Below, one piece after another: positions 16,421 to 24,415 of a DNA stretch of 64,000 bases. Numbering within the stretch: position 1 is the first letter of the stretch; every line of letters starts with the position of its first letter. Below the pieces are notes generated by a model that was given only the letters and a program-made list of their open reading frames with translations, did not search any database and was not told the DNA's origin. The position numbers were made by a program, and so were the translations under genes. The stretch lies in contig DASYDW010000136.1 in assembly GCA_036499395.1 (NCBI GenBank), forward strand, positions 62,001 to 126,000. The letters run 5' to 3'. Origin of the DNA: Pirellulales bacterium. Its GTDB lineage: Bacteria; Planctomycetota; Planctomycetia; Pirellulales; JACPPG01.

Positions 16421-17239
16421 ATGCGCGGTGCAGACGAAATATCGCTCGAAGAGCAGGTAACGATCCTCAAGGAACGGTTGGCCCAAGCGCAGAAAATGAC
16501 TGCGCTCGGCGAGCTGGCCAGTACGACCACGCACGAGTTCAACAACGTTCTGACGACGATCATTAACTACGCCAAGCTGGGGCTGCGCCATAAAGATATC
16601 GCGACGCGGGAAAAAGCCTTCGAAAAGATCCTGCTGGCCGGTACGCGCGCCGCGAAAATCACCAGCACGATTCTCGGCTTTGCCCGCAACCGGACGAATT
16701 CTTTCGAAGCAACCAATATGGTCAAGCTGGTCGAGGATTCGCTGCTGCTGCTGGAGCGCGAGCTGAATAAGTACCGCATTACGGTCGAAAAGTACCTCGA
16801 CGCGGTGCCCCAGGCTTGGACGAACCCGAACCAGATTCAGCAGGTCCTATTGAATCTACTGATCAACGCGCGCCAGGCCATGCCGCAAGGTGGACGCGTC
16901 ATCATCAAGCTGGCGCACGACGCCGAGTCCAACACCGTCGACCTGGTCGTGCGCGATAATGGCTGCGGGATGTCTCCCGAGGTGCTGCACCGCATTTTCG
17001 ACCCCTTCTTCAGCACCAAGGCCGGACCGGACGCCAGCGGCAAAGGTGGTACCGGCCTGGGATTGGCAATGTGCCGCGAAATCATCGAGGCGCATCATGG
17101 GCGCATTCGCGTCGATAGTACTCCCGGCAAGGGAACGGCATTCACGCTGAAGCTGCCCGTGGCAGCCGCGCCGGTTCTCTCAATCGAAGGCGCGAGCATC
17201 GCAGCTACTACATCGGTTCCCGCACCACCGGCCCGCTAA
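16421..17239 (+). CDS. soluble sensor histidine kinase (NtrB-like)
   Basis: A 272-residue kinase without membrane segments. A short coiled-coil (EEQVTILKERLAQAQKM) leads to HisKA with the phospho-acceptor His in STTTHEFNNVLTTI, as in NtrB-type kinases. The HATPase part shows NLLINARQAM (N box), DNGCGM (G1), a broad F box and GTGLGLAMCREI (G2). No sensory domain is present, so it may read a signal through a partner. The ATG at 16421 has GAAGGTAA just upstream. Its last four bases overlap the end of the convergent lipoprotein gene. No response regulator is next to it. Confidence 0.85.
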   Translation: MRGADEISLEEQVTILKERLAQAQKMTALGELASTTTHEFNNVLTTIINYAKLGLRHKDIATREKAFEKILLAGTRAAKITSTILGFARNRTNSFEATNMVKLVEDSLLLLERELNKYRITVEKYLDAVPQAWTNPNQIQQVLLNLLINARQAMPQGGRVIIKLAHDAESNTVDLVVRDNGCGMSPEVLHRIFDPFFSTKAGPDASGKGGTGLGLAMCREIIEAHHGRIRVDSTPGKGTAFTLKLPVAAAPVLSIEGASIAATTSVPAPPAR

Positions 17240-17907
17240 TCGGGCGGCGGAGTTAAACACTCGCCGGGGGGCGGTGCGCCGAAGCGTTGCAAGAGATCCC
17301 CGATGATCCGCTGTTCGAGCGCCGTATCGCGCCCCATCGGAATCCAACCCAATGAGAACGGTTGCGGCCCAATCGGCCCGCGTGCGCGACCGTACGTGGG
17401 AAAGCTGTCGAGCGTTGAAGTGGGACCTTGCGTCTGGTCGTTGTAACGATCGAGCGAATCGTCGTTGCGGAATGTGGCGTTACCCGCGTTTGAATGGTCG
17501 GGCCGGCGCAGGTCTTCCAATTCTTTGTACACGGCAACGTCGACCAGGTATCCGCTTTCCTGCGGCACGACCTGAATGATGGCGCGCCGACGAATCGTTT
17601 GATACGTCGATTCCAGTCGTTCATAAAAACCGACGGAATCCTTGCGCCACGGCTCGAGCAGAGTGGCGCCAAGCTCAGGCACAGTATCGATTCGGCCGAG
17701 CGTCGGCATATTGTCGACCAAGCGCACGCGATCTTCGCGCTCGATGTCGAAATAATTGTCGACCACTACGACCAGCTGATCCCAAAACACATCGCGATCC
17801 ATCGGCGGAGCAAGCACGGGGTTCTGATACGCGATCGGCGGCGGCTTAACGGTCGCGCAGCCGCTTAGCGCGACAAGCAACCACAGCAGTAGGCCGAAAT
17901 AGCGCAT
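17236..17907 (-). CDS. lipoprotein of unknown function
   Basis: A 223-residue exported protein with a lipoprotein signal: MRYFGLLLWLLVALSGC, where LSGC is the lipobox and Cys17 the lipidation site. The mature part is a single soluble domain with aromatic/acidic patches (VVVVDNYFDIEREDRVRLV, VPQESGYLVDVAVYKELEDL) and a Pro-rich tail (APPPGECLTPPPD). The start at 17907 has GGGAAAG before it and gives the signal peptide; an upstream start at 18027 would hide it. It converges with the histidine kinase gene and overlaps it by four bases. No family recognised. Confidence 0.7.
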   Translation of the reverse strand: MRYFGLLLWLLVALSGCATVKPPPIAYQNPVLAPPMDRDVFWDQLVVVVDNYFDIEREDRVRLVDNMPTLGRIDTVPELGATLLEPWRKDSVGFYERLESTYQTIRRRAIIQVVPQESGYLVDVAVYKELEDLRRPDHSNAGNATFRNDDSLDRYNDQTQGPTSTLDSFPTYGRARGPIGPQPFSLGWIPMGRDTALEQRIIGDLLQRFGAPPPGECLTPPPD

Positions 17908-18282
17908 CGTCTTTCCCGGGCCGTGGCCGCGCGCAAGGCGCCGCCTGAACCCATGGGCGGAGTGTCGAATGAACGTTGAGAAGTGAGCCCGATCGTTTTC
18001 GATGGGCCGCATAGTCTCGCGAAACACGACAGTGCCGGCAAGATCATCCCAGCGAAAACGGCCGCTAAGTCTCTGTTCGGCCTGGGGCGAGCGGGCAGTT
18101 TAGGAAGAAACGGCGATTCTCTCCCCCCTCTCGACGAAATCTCGCATGCTGCTAGCAGTCGGCGGAGCGATTCCAACCGTGATCTAACAGGTAGTTTGCT
18201 TGAGGCCGGTTAGCTGACGGGTGATGATCTTAACCATCGAGCGTTTTCGGATTTTCGCAGGCCGTCGGACCATGAGGAGTGC

Positions 18283-18660
18283 ATGAATTCCGCCACGTTC
18301 CGTCAGGTGCAGCCGATTCTCGGTTCGCGCGATCTCGCCAAGGCGGTTAACTTCTATGTCGAGCGGCTCGGATTCACCCTCGCGTTCGGTGATCCAACCA
18401 TTGCAGTCAACTATGTCGGACTACGGCGGGACGGCGTCGAACTGCATATTCAGTTTCAGTACGAACACGAGATGCAGACAACCAGGCTCCGGATCGTCGT
18501 CGATGATCCGGATGCGCTCTACGAAGAGTACCGAAGCAAGGACGTTTTCTACGAAGGAACGCACCTGAAGGACACGCCTTGGGGAACTCGCGAGTTCGCA
18601 CTCTATGATTTGGACCGAAATGCGCTGACATTCTACAGACACCTTTCTAAGTCGGGTTAA
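18283..18660 (+). CDS. VOC superfamily (glyoxalase/bleomycin-resistance fold) protein
   Basis: A 125-residue protein with one vicinal-oxygen-chelate domain. The pattern is typical: VQPILGSRDLAKAVNFYVERLGF at the N-terminus, a LRRDGVELHIQF strand, and TPWGTREFALYDLDRNALTFYRH at the end. Such proteins bind a metal or a drug, or act as small isomerases or dioxygenases; the substrate cannot be read from the sequence. It stands alone on the plus strand between genes on the other strand. Confidence 0.8.
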   Translation: MNSATFRQVQPILGSRDLAKAVNFYVERLGFTLAFGDPTIAVNYVGLRRDGVELHIQFQYEHEMQTTRLRIVVDDPDALYEEYRSKDVFYEGTHLKDTPWGTREFALYDLDRNALTFYRHLSKSG

Positions 18661-18683
18661 CCGCCGCGTTGTTTACCCTCTCG

Positions 18684-19193
18684 TCATCGTCGGGCGCAAG
18701 ATGATCCGACGGCCCGACGCCGCGACGTTGACGAGGAGTTAGCCTTCACTTCCGTCGCGGTTGGCCGTTTTGCGGCACCCTGCACGCCGGCAGGTTTTTG
18801 AGCCGCATCGGGAAGTGGTGCGGGAAGCTTTTGCGCCCCTGCCGCGATCCACGAGCGAATCGTCTCTTTCTCCTCGACGGACAACGGTCCCGTTGGCGAA
18901 TCGCGCGGTGGCATCTCGTCGCGGTGAACCACCTCCCATAGCTCGGACTCCTGCGGGGATGTTGGTATGACTAGCTCAGGGTTGGCAGCCAGCCGTGACA
19001 GATCGAGCACGTAACCGAACCGGCCCTCGGGATGGGCGAGATCAGATCCGTGGCAGCCGGCGCACCTGGCGGCAAAAACGGCATGCACTTCGGTAGCGAA
19101 GTTTTGCCGCACCTCCGCTGCCCCTTGTGTTCGCACAAGACAAATGAATCCCAAGACGAACGGCCATGCGACAACTCGACGTAACCCTCTCAT
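18684..19193 (-). CDS. exported Planctomycete-type cytochrome C domain protein
   Basis: A 169-residue secreted protein with a signal-like N-terminus (to about residue 26). The core is a planctomycete cytochrome C (PSCyt1) domain: FAARCAGCHGSDLAHPEG holds the CxxCH heme motif, followed by SELWEVVHRDEMPPRDSPTGPLSVEEKETIRSWIAAGA, the usual MPP distal-ligand and WI segment. The tail after residue ~120 is Ala/Pro/Lys/Ser-rich and disordered. It lies 94 bases downstream of the Tat-type phosphoesterase gene on the same strand and may form an operon with it. Confidence 0.8.
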   Translation of the reverse strand: MRGLRRVVAWPFVLGFICLVRTQGAAEVRQNFATEVHAVFAARCAGCHGSDLAHPEGRFGYVLDLSRLAANPELVIPTSPQESELWEVVHRDEMPPRDSPTGPLSVEEKETIRSWIAAGAQKLPAPLPDAAQKPAGVQGAAKRPTATEVKANSSSTSRRRAVGSSCARR

Positions 19194-19287
19194 GGCTAAC
19201 CTCTGCTTCTTGACATGAAGATTGGTAATCGCGCCGCCGGCCGGTCCCCCCGGGGGCTAACAGGGGAGCCGGACCAGGCGGCAACGA

Positions 19288-20235
19288 TTATTCGAGCGTG
19301 GGATCGACGATCGCGAGTGAGCCGGCGTTTTCGACATAGGCCACTCTGGTGATGCCCAGGGCGCCACGTAGCCGGGACGCTGGCAAGTCGCGTATTGGTC
19401 CCGGCGTGCCCTTGCCGGGCTCACTTTGCGGAAAGGCCGTCGAACGAGCGGTGTGGAAGACAACCCTGCCTTCGACCTTTTGCATGATCTGATGGATGTG
19501 ACCATTCAAGATCGTGACCGAGCCGAAACGTTTGAGCAGCGATAGCGCTCGCTCAGCGTCTTGGGTACCCCAACCCCACTTTTCGTAGACTGCCCACAAC
19601 GGAACATGGGCGAAGACAACGATGGGGGTACTGTCGGAGATCCCCGATAAATCCTTGCCCAACCATTGCAGCTGTTGGGTGCCCAGCAGCCCAAGTCCGG
19701 CCACGCTCCCCGACTTGGCACTGGCCACATTCACCAGTCCCACAAAGTGGGCGCCTCCGAAGTCAAAGCTATACCAGCCGCTTCCCTGCGTTCCTCGACC
19801 GAATCGCTCGCGATAGAGTTCGTTATCGTCCCCCTCGAAATCGTGCTCACCCGGTACATAGAGCACGCGGGCTTTCAACTCCTTAAGCACCTCGGCGACC
19901 GTATCGAATTCTTCGGGCTTGGCGAGGTGCGTCAGATCGCCGGTGTGCAAGACGAACGAAGGGGGCTGCGGCAGTGCATTGATTTTGGCAACTGCCCTTT
20001 GCAAGGTGGCCACTACGTCCCGGTTCGGATCCTTGCTAAAGCCAATGTGGCTGTCGCTGATCTGCACGAACGAGAAATTGTTTCCGCCAGGTCGTTTCAA
20101 CTGTTGGCCGAATACTTGCCCCGCAGGGAGGCCGCCACTGAGGGTCCACAGCAGCCCGGTGCCGGCCCACGCCATACATTCCAAGAAACCACGGCGGTCG
20201 ATATCGTTGTCAGTCGAAGACGTTTGATCTGCCAT
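19288..20235 (-). CDS. Tat-exported calcineurin-like metallophosphoesterase
   Basis: A 315-residue enzyme. The N-terminus contains a twin-arginine signal (DRRGFLECMAWAGTGLLWTL), so a folded, metal-loaded protein is exported. The phosphoesterase motifs are VQISDSHIGF, LHTGDLTH, VPGEHDFEG, VFAHVPLWA and ILNGHIHQI; these supply the two-metal site. The substrate is not evident; a phosphodiester or nucleotide is likely. The ATG at 20235 has GGGAGAAG upstream; a longer start at 20313 would put extra residues before the Tat signal. It is divergent from the ECF sigma gene. Confidence 0.82.
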   Translation of the reverse strand: MADQTSSTDNDIDRRGFLECMAWAGTGLLWTLSGGLPAGQVFGQQLKRPGGNNFSFVQISDSHIGFSKDPNRDVVATLQRAVAKINALPQPPSFVLHTGDLTHLAKPEEFDTVAEVLKELKARVLYVPGEHDFEGDDNELYRERFGRGTQGSGWYSFDFGGAHFVGLVNVASAKSGSVAGLGLLGTQQLQWLGKDLSGISDSTPIVVFAHVPLWAVYEKWGWGTQDAERALSLLKRFGSVTILNGHIHQIMQKVEGRVVFHTARSTAFPQSEPGKGTPGPIRDLPASRLRGALGITRVAYVENAGSLAIVDPTLE

Positions 20236-20345
20236 AACGGACTTCTCCCATTCGCAGAGGTTATGATTGGGTTGCCAGAGCCTCGAGCGAAATAAGCGCC
20301 ATGCTGTGGACATTTCGCAGCGAGTTCGTTTGCCACGGCACCTGC

Positions 20346-20359
20346 GAAGCGATCGCTTC
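20346..20359. promoter_or_regulatory. 14-base perfect palindrome in the sigma/phosphoesterase intergenic region
   Basis: GAAGCGATCGCTTC reads the same on both strands. A second palindrome, TTCCCGGGAA (20390-20399), lies 30 bases away. The two lie between divergent genes and could be operators for the ECF sigma operon or the phosphoesterase. Not tested. Confidence 0.4.
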
Positions 20360-20488
20360 CACGAATAGACTGGCCAGGATCGGGAAAAATTCCCGGGAAA
20401 TTTCGTGCGATTTTGCGGGAATAAATCGCAGCAATTAGCAGTCTAGACTTGCAAGGGATGCAGTTTTGGCGAAAGGACAACGAGTCGC

Positions 20489-21007
20489 TTGCAGGACACA
20501 GAGCGGGCTAGCTTCGAAGAGGCGGTCTTGCCACATCTCGACGCGGCGTACAACTTGGCGCGCTGGCTAACGCGCAACGAGGCGGACGCGGACGATTGTG
20601 TGCAAGAGGCGTTTCTACGCGCCTATCGCTTCTATGCGGGCTTTCACGGCGTCAATTGCCGCGCCTGGCTGTTGACGATCGTGCGCAACACATGCTGCAC
20701 TTGGCTGCAGGCCCATCGTGCCAGAAAACCGACCGTCACGTTCGACGAAGAGATGCACAGCACCGCAAGCACCGCGCCTGATGCGGAATTATTAGGGAAG
20801 ATCGACCGAGAACTGCTGCGCAAAGCAATCGACGAGTTACCGCTTGAGTTTCGCGAGGTCATTGTGCTCCGAGATATCGATGGTACTTCCTACAAGGACA
20901 TCGCCGAAATCGTGGGCATCCCCTTAGGCACGGTCATGTCGCGTCTGACGCGCGCTCGCGGGCGGCTGCAACATGGCCTGGCACGACAATTGGGCTCGGA
21001 GTCCTGA
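20489..21007 (+). CDS. ECF-family RNA polymerase sigma factor
   Basis: A 172-residue sigma-70 family protein of the extracytoplasmic-function type. Region 2 is visible as ARWLTRNEADADDCVQEAFLRAYRF and FHGVNCRAWLLTIVRNTC; region 4 as DELPLEFREVIVLRDIDGTSYKDIAEIVGIPLGTVMSRLTRARGRL. The start is a TTG at 20489; an AAGGA 12 bases upstream makes it acceptable. The next gene is a zinc-type anti-sigma factor one base after the stop, so this is a standard sigma/anti-sigma pair. Confidence 0.9.
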   Translation: MQDTERASFEEAVLPHLDAAYNLARWLTRNEADADDCVQEAFLRAYRFYAGFHGVNCRAWLLTIVRNTCCTWLQAHRARKPTVTFDEEMHSTASTAPDAELLGKIDRELLRKAIDELPLEFREVIVLRDIDGTSYKDIAEIVGIPLGTVMSRLTRARGRLQHGLARQLGSES

Positions 21008-21008
21008 C

Positions 21009-21782
21009 GTGGATTGCCAACAAGCAAAATATCTGTTGCCCGGCTACATCGACCGTGAGTTGGACCTGGTCCACAGTGTCGAGTTTGAAGAACACCTCGA
21101 AGGCTGCAGCGCCTGCAAGTCGGCGCACGAGCAACAGCAGGCGCTGCAAAGTGCCATCGGTGGTGCGTCGCTCTCCTACCGCGCGCCGACCGAATTGCGC
21201 AAGCGCATTCAAAGCCAACTCCGCCGAGTCGACGAACCAAAGATGACGTGGAATCGACGGTTGCGGTCCAATTCCGCGCTGGCGACCGCCGCCATGTTAT
21301 TGGTGGCTGCAACGTGGGCCATCGGCCACAATTGGGCGGGAAACAAGAGTGACGGAGTCATTGATCAGGTCGTGGCCAGCCATGTCCGTTCCCTGTTGGT
21401 AGATCACGTCGCCGACGTGGCATCGTCGGACCGGCATCAGGTGAAGCCCTGGTTCAGCGGAAAGCTCGACTACGCGCCTGAGTTCGATGATTTCGCATCG
21501 CAGGGCTTCCCTCTCTCGGGCGGTCGACTCGACTATGTGAATCGTCGGCCGGTTGCGGCGATGGTGTATGGCCGCCGAAAGCACGTGATTAATCTCTTTT
21601 GCTGGCCAGCTACTAGCGAGCGAACTGCCCCGATTCAACTGCTGGACCGGCAAGGCTATCACCTAGCGCACTGGGTCAAATCCGGGTTGGAGTTTTGGGC
21701 AGTCTCGGATCTGAATACCACCGAGCTGCGCGAATTTGCAGAATTGCTCCAAGCCGCGGGTACTGATTCAGCCGCCAACTAG
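21009..21782 (+). CDS. membrane anti-sigma factor with zinc-type (ZAS) domain
   Basis: A 257-residue protein. The N-terminal 45 residues hold the zinc-anti-sigma pattern, with EEHLEGCSACKSA giving HxxxCxxC. A membrane segment follows at about residues 88-108 (LATAAMLLVAATWAIG). The C-terminal ~130 residues would lie outside the cytoplasm and end in a WAVSDLNTTELREFAELLQ region common in such anti-sigma factors. The GTG at 21009 is preferred over the ATG at 20973, which would overlap sigma by 35 bases; GGAG sits just before the GTG. It would hold the ECF sigma factor inactive until an envelope signal. Confidence 0.82.
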   Translation: MDCQQAKYLLPGYIDRELDLVHSVEFEEHLEGCSACKSAHEQQQALQSAIGGASLSYRAPTELRKRIQSQLRRVDEPKMTWNRRLRSNSALATAAMLLVAATWAIGHNWAGNKSDGVIDQVVASHVRSLLVDHVADVASSDRHQVKPWFSGKLDYAPEFDDFASQGFPLSGGRLDYVNRRPVAAMVYGRRKHVINLFCWPATSERTAPIQLLDRQGYHLAHWVKSGLEFWAVSDLNTTELREFAELLQAAGTDSAAN

Positions 21783-21845
21783 ACGCCGCGTGATTATTCG
21801 TGAACGGAGTTGTCCGCCGGCAGAATTCACGATTATGGACGCCCG

Positions 21846-23816
21846 CTAAATCTGATTCGCCGCCGCGGGCAGTTCGATCGTGAACGTGGTGCCTTCTCCC
21901 ATCACGCTATCGACATGGATCTGGCCCTGGTGATCCTTGATGGTGCCATGCACCAGACTGAGGCCCAGCCCCATGCTCCCCGTTTTTCGACGCATTGTGA
22001 AAAAGGGGTCGAAGATGTGCATCTGCACGTCGCGCGGGATGCCGGGCCCGTCGTCGCTGATCTTCACTTCGTAATGGTCGTTCGAGGCGGCTGTCACGAT
22101 CTGAATCTGAATGCGCTCACGCTGCCGAGATTCGATCGAGTTGCGCAGCAGGTTCGTCAACGCCTGCTCGACGGCAATCGAATTCATCATCACTAATCCC
22201 ACCTCGGCGGCAAGGTTCACGTGAATCTGCGCTCCGCGTTCCAGGGCGTATTTGTGCGTACGTCCGACGGCCCCCTGCACAACCTCGTTGAGCGCCTGCG
22301 GAGCCTTGTCCGTTGGCTCCTGGCGGGCGAAATGCAGTATGTTCTTGACGATCCTGCCGCAGCGCTGTGCGTCGGCCTTGATCCCTTCCAGGCAGCGTGC
22401 CAGGGCCTCGTCGTCCCCTGCCGCCTGTGCGGCCATGGCCATCTCGGCGGCCAGCAAGATCGTACCGACCGGATTATTGATCTCGTGGGCGATTCCCGCA
22501 GCCAGCGTGCCCAAGGACGCCAGCCGCTCGGCCGATCGTAACGTCTGCTGCGACGCCTCGAGGGCGCGCGTCCGCGAACGAACCAGTTCTTCCAGATGCT
22601 CGCGATAACGCGCCAACTCCAAGTCCGAGGCTCGACGCTCGTTGATGTCTTCCAGAATGCCGATATAGCGAAACGGTTCGCCGTCCCGATCACGTATTAA
22701 CGTGGTGGTCAAGCGCCCCCACACCACTCGGCCGTCTTTGGTGATATGCCGCTTGTCGCGCGTATAGTGCGAGGTCACGCCTCGGGCGAGCTCGGCCGTC
22801 TTTTCGCGTCCCTCGGCGAGATCGTCCGGATGCGTGATATCGTAGGGCGTGATCTTCGTTAACTCCGCCTCGGAATAACCAAGCATCTCGCACAAGGCAC
22901 GGTTGGCGCGCTGCACGCGCTGCCGGGCATCCAACATGAACATGCCGACCGGAATCGACTCGAAGGCCATGCGAAAGCGCTCTTCGCTTTCGGCCAGCTT
23001 CATCTGCGCCAGCTTCTGAGCGCTGATGTCGCGCGTCATTGCGAGCACCGTTTGCACGACGCCGCTGGCGTCTAATTCCGGAATTAAGCGCGCCTCGAAA
23101 TATCGAACGCGATCTGGCCCCTCGTACGCGAATTCACTTTCGACGATCTGGCCACTATCAAAGGCCTTTAACCTTGACTCGTTCCACTCCGCCACCAGGT
23201 GCGCCGGCATTTCCAATTCGGCGTTAGTCTTTCCCAGAAACACCTCACGCGGCAGCCCCGTAACTTCCTCGACGCGGCGATTTACGTACAAATGCTGGCC
23301 CGGGCGATTAAAGCGGGCGATGACGTCCGGAGCATTCTCGGCCAGAGAACGCATCTCGTCGTCCCGCCCGCGCAATTCGCGTTCGACCGTTTTTTGCTGG
23401 GAAATGTCGATGCTGATGCCCAGGACTTCACGAACTTGTCCCGATTTATCCAGCACGGGTATGAAGTAAGCGATATAGAAAAACGTTCCCAGTGGGCCGG
23501 GGAACGCGCATTCGGCCGTTTGCGGTTTTCCCGTGGTGATGGCAGCACACAGCAGCGGCATGTACGACTGCGTGACTTGAATGGGCAGCAAGTCTTCGTC
23601 GCGGAGTCCGATGACTTCTTTTTCCGTCCGGCCCTGCATCTGACCCATCGCTTTGTTGATAAAGCGAAATCGTCGCTGTTCGTCATAGACGACACAGGGA
23701 AAAGGCAGGCCGTCAAAGATTGCCCGAAAACGCTCGTGCCAGCTGGGCGACTCGTCGTCGGACGTCGACTGGGATGCGTCACCGTCTTGGGTTGAGATTC
23801 GGGATTGGCTTGGCAT
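21846..23816 (-). CDS. soluble sensor histidine kinase with three PAS domains
   Basis: A 656-residue cytoplasmic kinase. Three PAS/PAC modules run from about residue 25 to 400 (the last includes RRVQRANRALCEMLGYSEAEL and PFRYIGILEDINERR). A coiled stretch, ELVRSRTRALEASQQTL, leads to HisKA with LGTLAAGIAHEINNPVGTI and then HATPase with NLLRNSIES, DDGPGIP and MGLGLSLVHGTI. There are no membrane segments. The ATG at 23816 has GGAGG before it. It follows the respiratory island by 53 bases on the same strand, which raises the idea of a redox or oxygen sensor, but no heme- or flavin-binding residue can be assigned with confidence. Confidence 0.82.
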   Translation of the reverse strand: MPSQSRISTQDGDASQSTSDDESPSWHERFRAIFDGLPFPCVVYDEQRRFRFINKAMGQMQGRTEKEVIGLRDEDLLPIQVTQSYMPLLCAAITTGKPQTAECAFPGPLGTFFYIAYFIPVLDKSGQVREVLGISIDISQQKTVERELRGRDDEMRSLAENAPDVIARFNRPGQHLYVNRRVEEVTGLPREVFLGKTNAELEMPAHLVAEWNESRLKAFDSGQIVESEFAYEGPDRVRYFEARLIPELDASGVVQTVLAMTRDISAQKLAQMKLAESEERFRMAFESIPVGMFMLDARQRVQRANRALCEMLGYSEAELTKITPYDITHPDDLAEGREKTAELARGVTSHYTRDKRHITKDGRVVWGRLTTTLIRDRDGEPFRYIGILEDINERRASDLELARYREHLEELVRSRTRALEASQQTLRSAERLASLGTLAAGIAHEINNPVGTILLAAEMAMAAQAAGDDEALARCLEGIKADAQRCGRIVKNILHFARQEPTDKAPQALNEVVQGAVGRTHKYALERGAQIHVNLAAEVGLVMMNSIAVEQALTNLLRNSIESRQRERIQIQIVTAASNDHYEVKISDDGPGIPRDVQMHIFDPFFTMRRKTGSMGLGLSLVHGTIKDHQGQIHVDSVMGEGTTFTIELPAAANQI

Positions 23817-23869
23817 CAGAGCCTCCACCGGAGTTGGGCAAGCGTCTCGGCCTGGCGTGTACGCCCAGT

Positions 23870-24415
23870 CTAGCCGAAGGTTGATTTTTTCGCGGCTCTT
23901 TTTCGCACTAGAAACTGGTGAACCGAGAAAAGCGCGATCGGAATGATGGGCCAGCCCACCCACAAGCTCGTGTCAAACCAGGCGGGGGTTGAAGCGCGGA
24001 CAGCCAATTCAAAGCCGACGGAATGCTGCTCGCCATTGGCGCTGGTCACGTCGACTGTCACCTGCCAATCGCCGGCCGGCTGCAAATTTAGAAGTGCCGA
24101 GCGAAGCAGCTTGTTCGTCGCCTCGGCGCTGGTGGCATTTCGCGTAGTTACGGATCCCGACGCTGCGTGCCGGGCAGTAACTGTCACCCCAACGTCGGCA
24201 ACCACGCTGCCGGTATCGACGTCTTGCACGCAAACCGTGAAATCGGTCTCTCCCGTGCCGAGCATCGACCGGGAAGCGAAAACCGAGAGTCGCCAGCTTC
24301 CCACTTGCTCGCTGACACATAACTTCCCACCGTCGGCCTGCGCTCTCACCGCGGCGCCGGCGATGACCATCGCAATAGTGGCGCCCGTAAGAAAACGTAG
24401 GTAGTGATCGATCAC
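23870..24415 (-). CDS. membrane protein with Ig-like periplasmic domain, end of respiratory island
   Basis: A 181-residue protein starting with GTG. An N-terminal signal/anchor (about residues 6-26) is followed by an extracytoplasmic domain of about 120 residues rich in beta strands (FTVCVQDVDTGSVVADVGVTV, DWQVTVDVTSANGEQHSVGF), then a C-terminal membrane segment and a basic tail (VRKRAAKK). The build recalls FixH/YtkA-type proteins, but I cannot confirm the family. Its start overlaps the stop of the CtaG-ferredoxin gene by four bases (GTGA), so it is translationally coupled. A role in oxidase assembly is inferred from position. Confidence 0.6.
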   Translation of the reverse strand: MIDHYLRFLTGATIAMVIAGAAVRAQADGGKLCVSEQVGSWRLSVFASRSMLGTGETDFTVCVQDVDTGSVVADVGVTVTARHAASGSVTTRNATSAEATNKLLRSALLNLQPAGDWQVTVDVTSANGEQHSVGFELAVRASTPAWFDTSLWVGWPIIPIALFSVHQFLVRKRAAKKSTFG

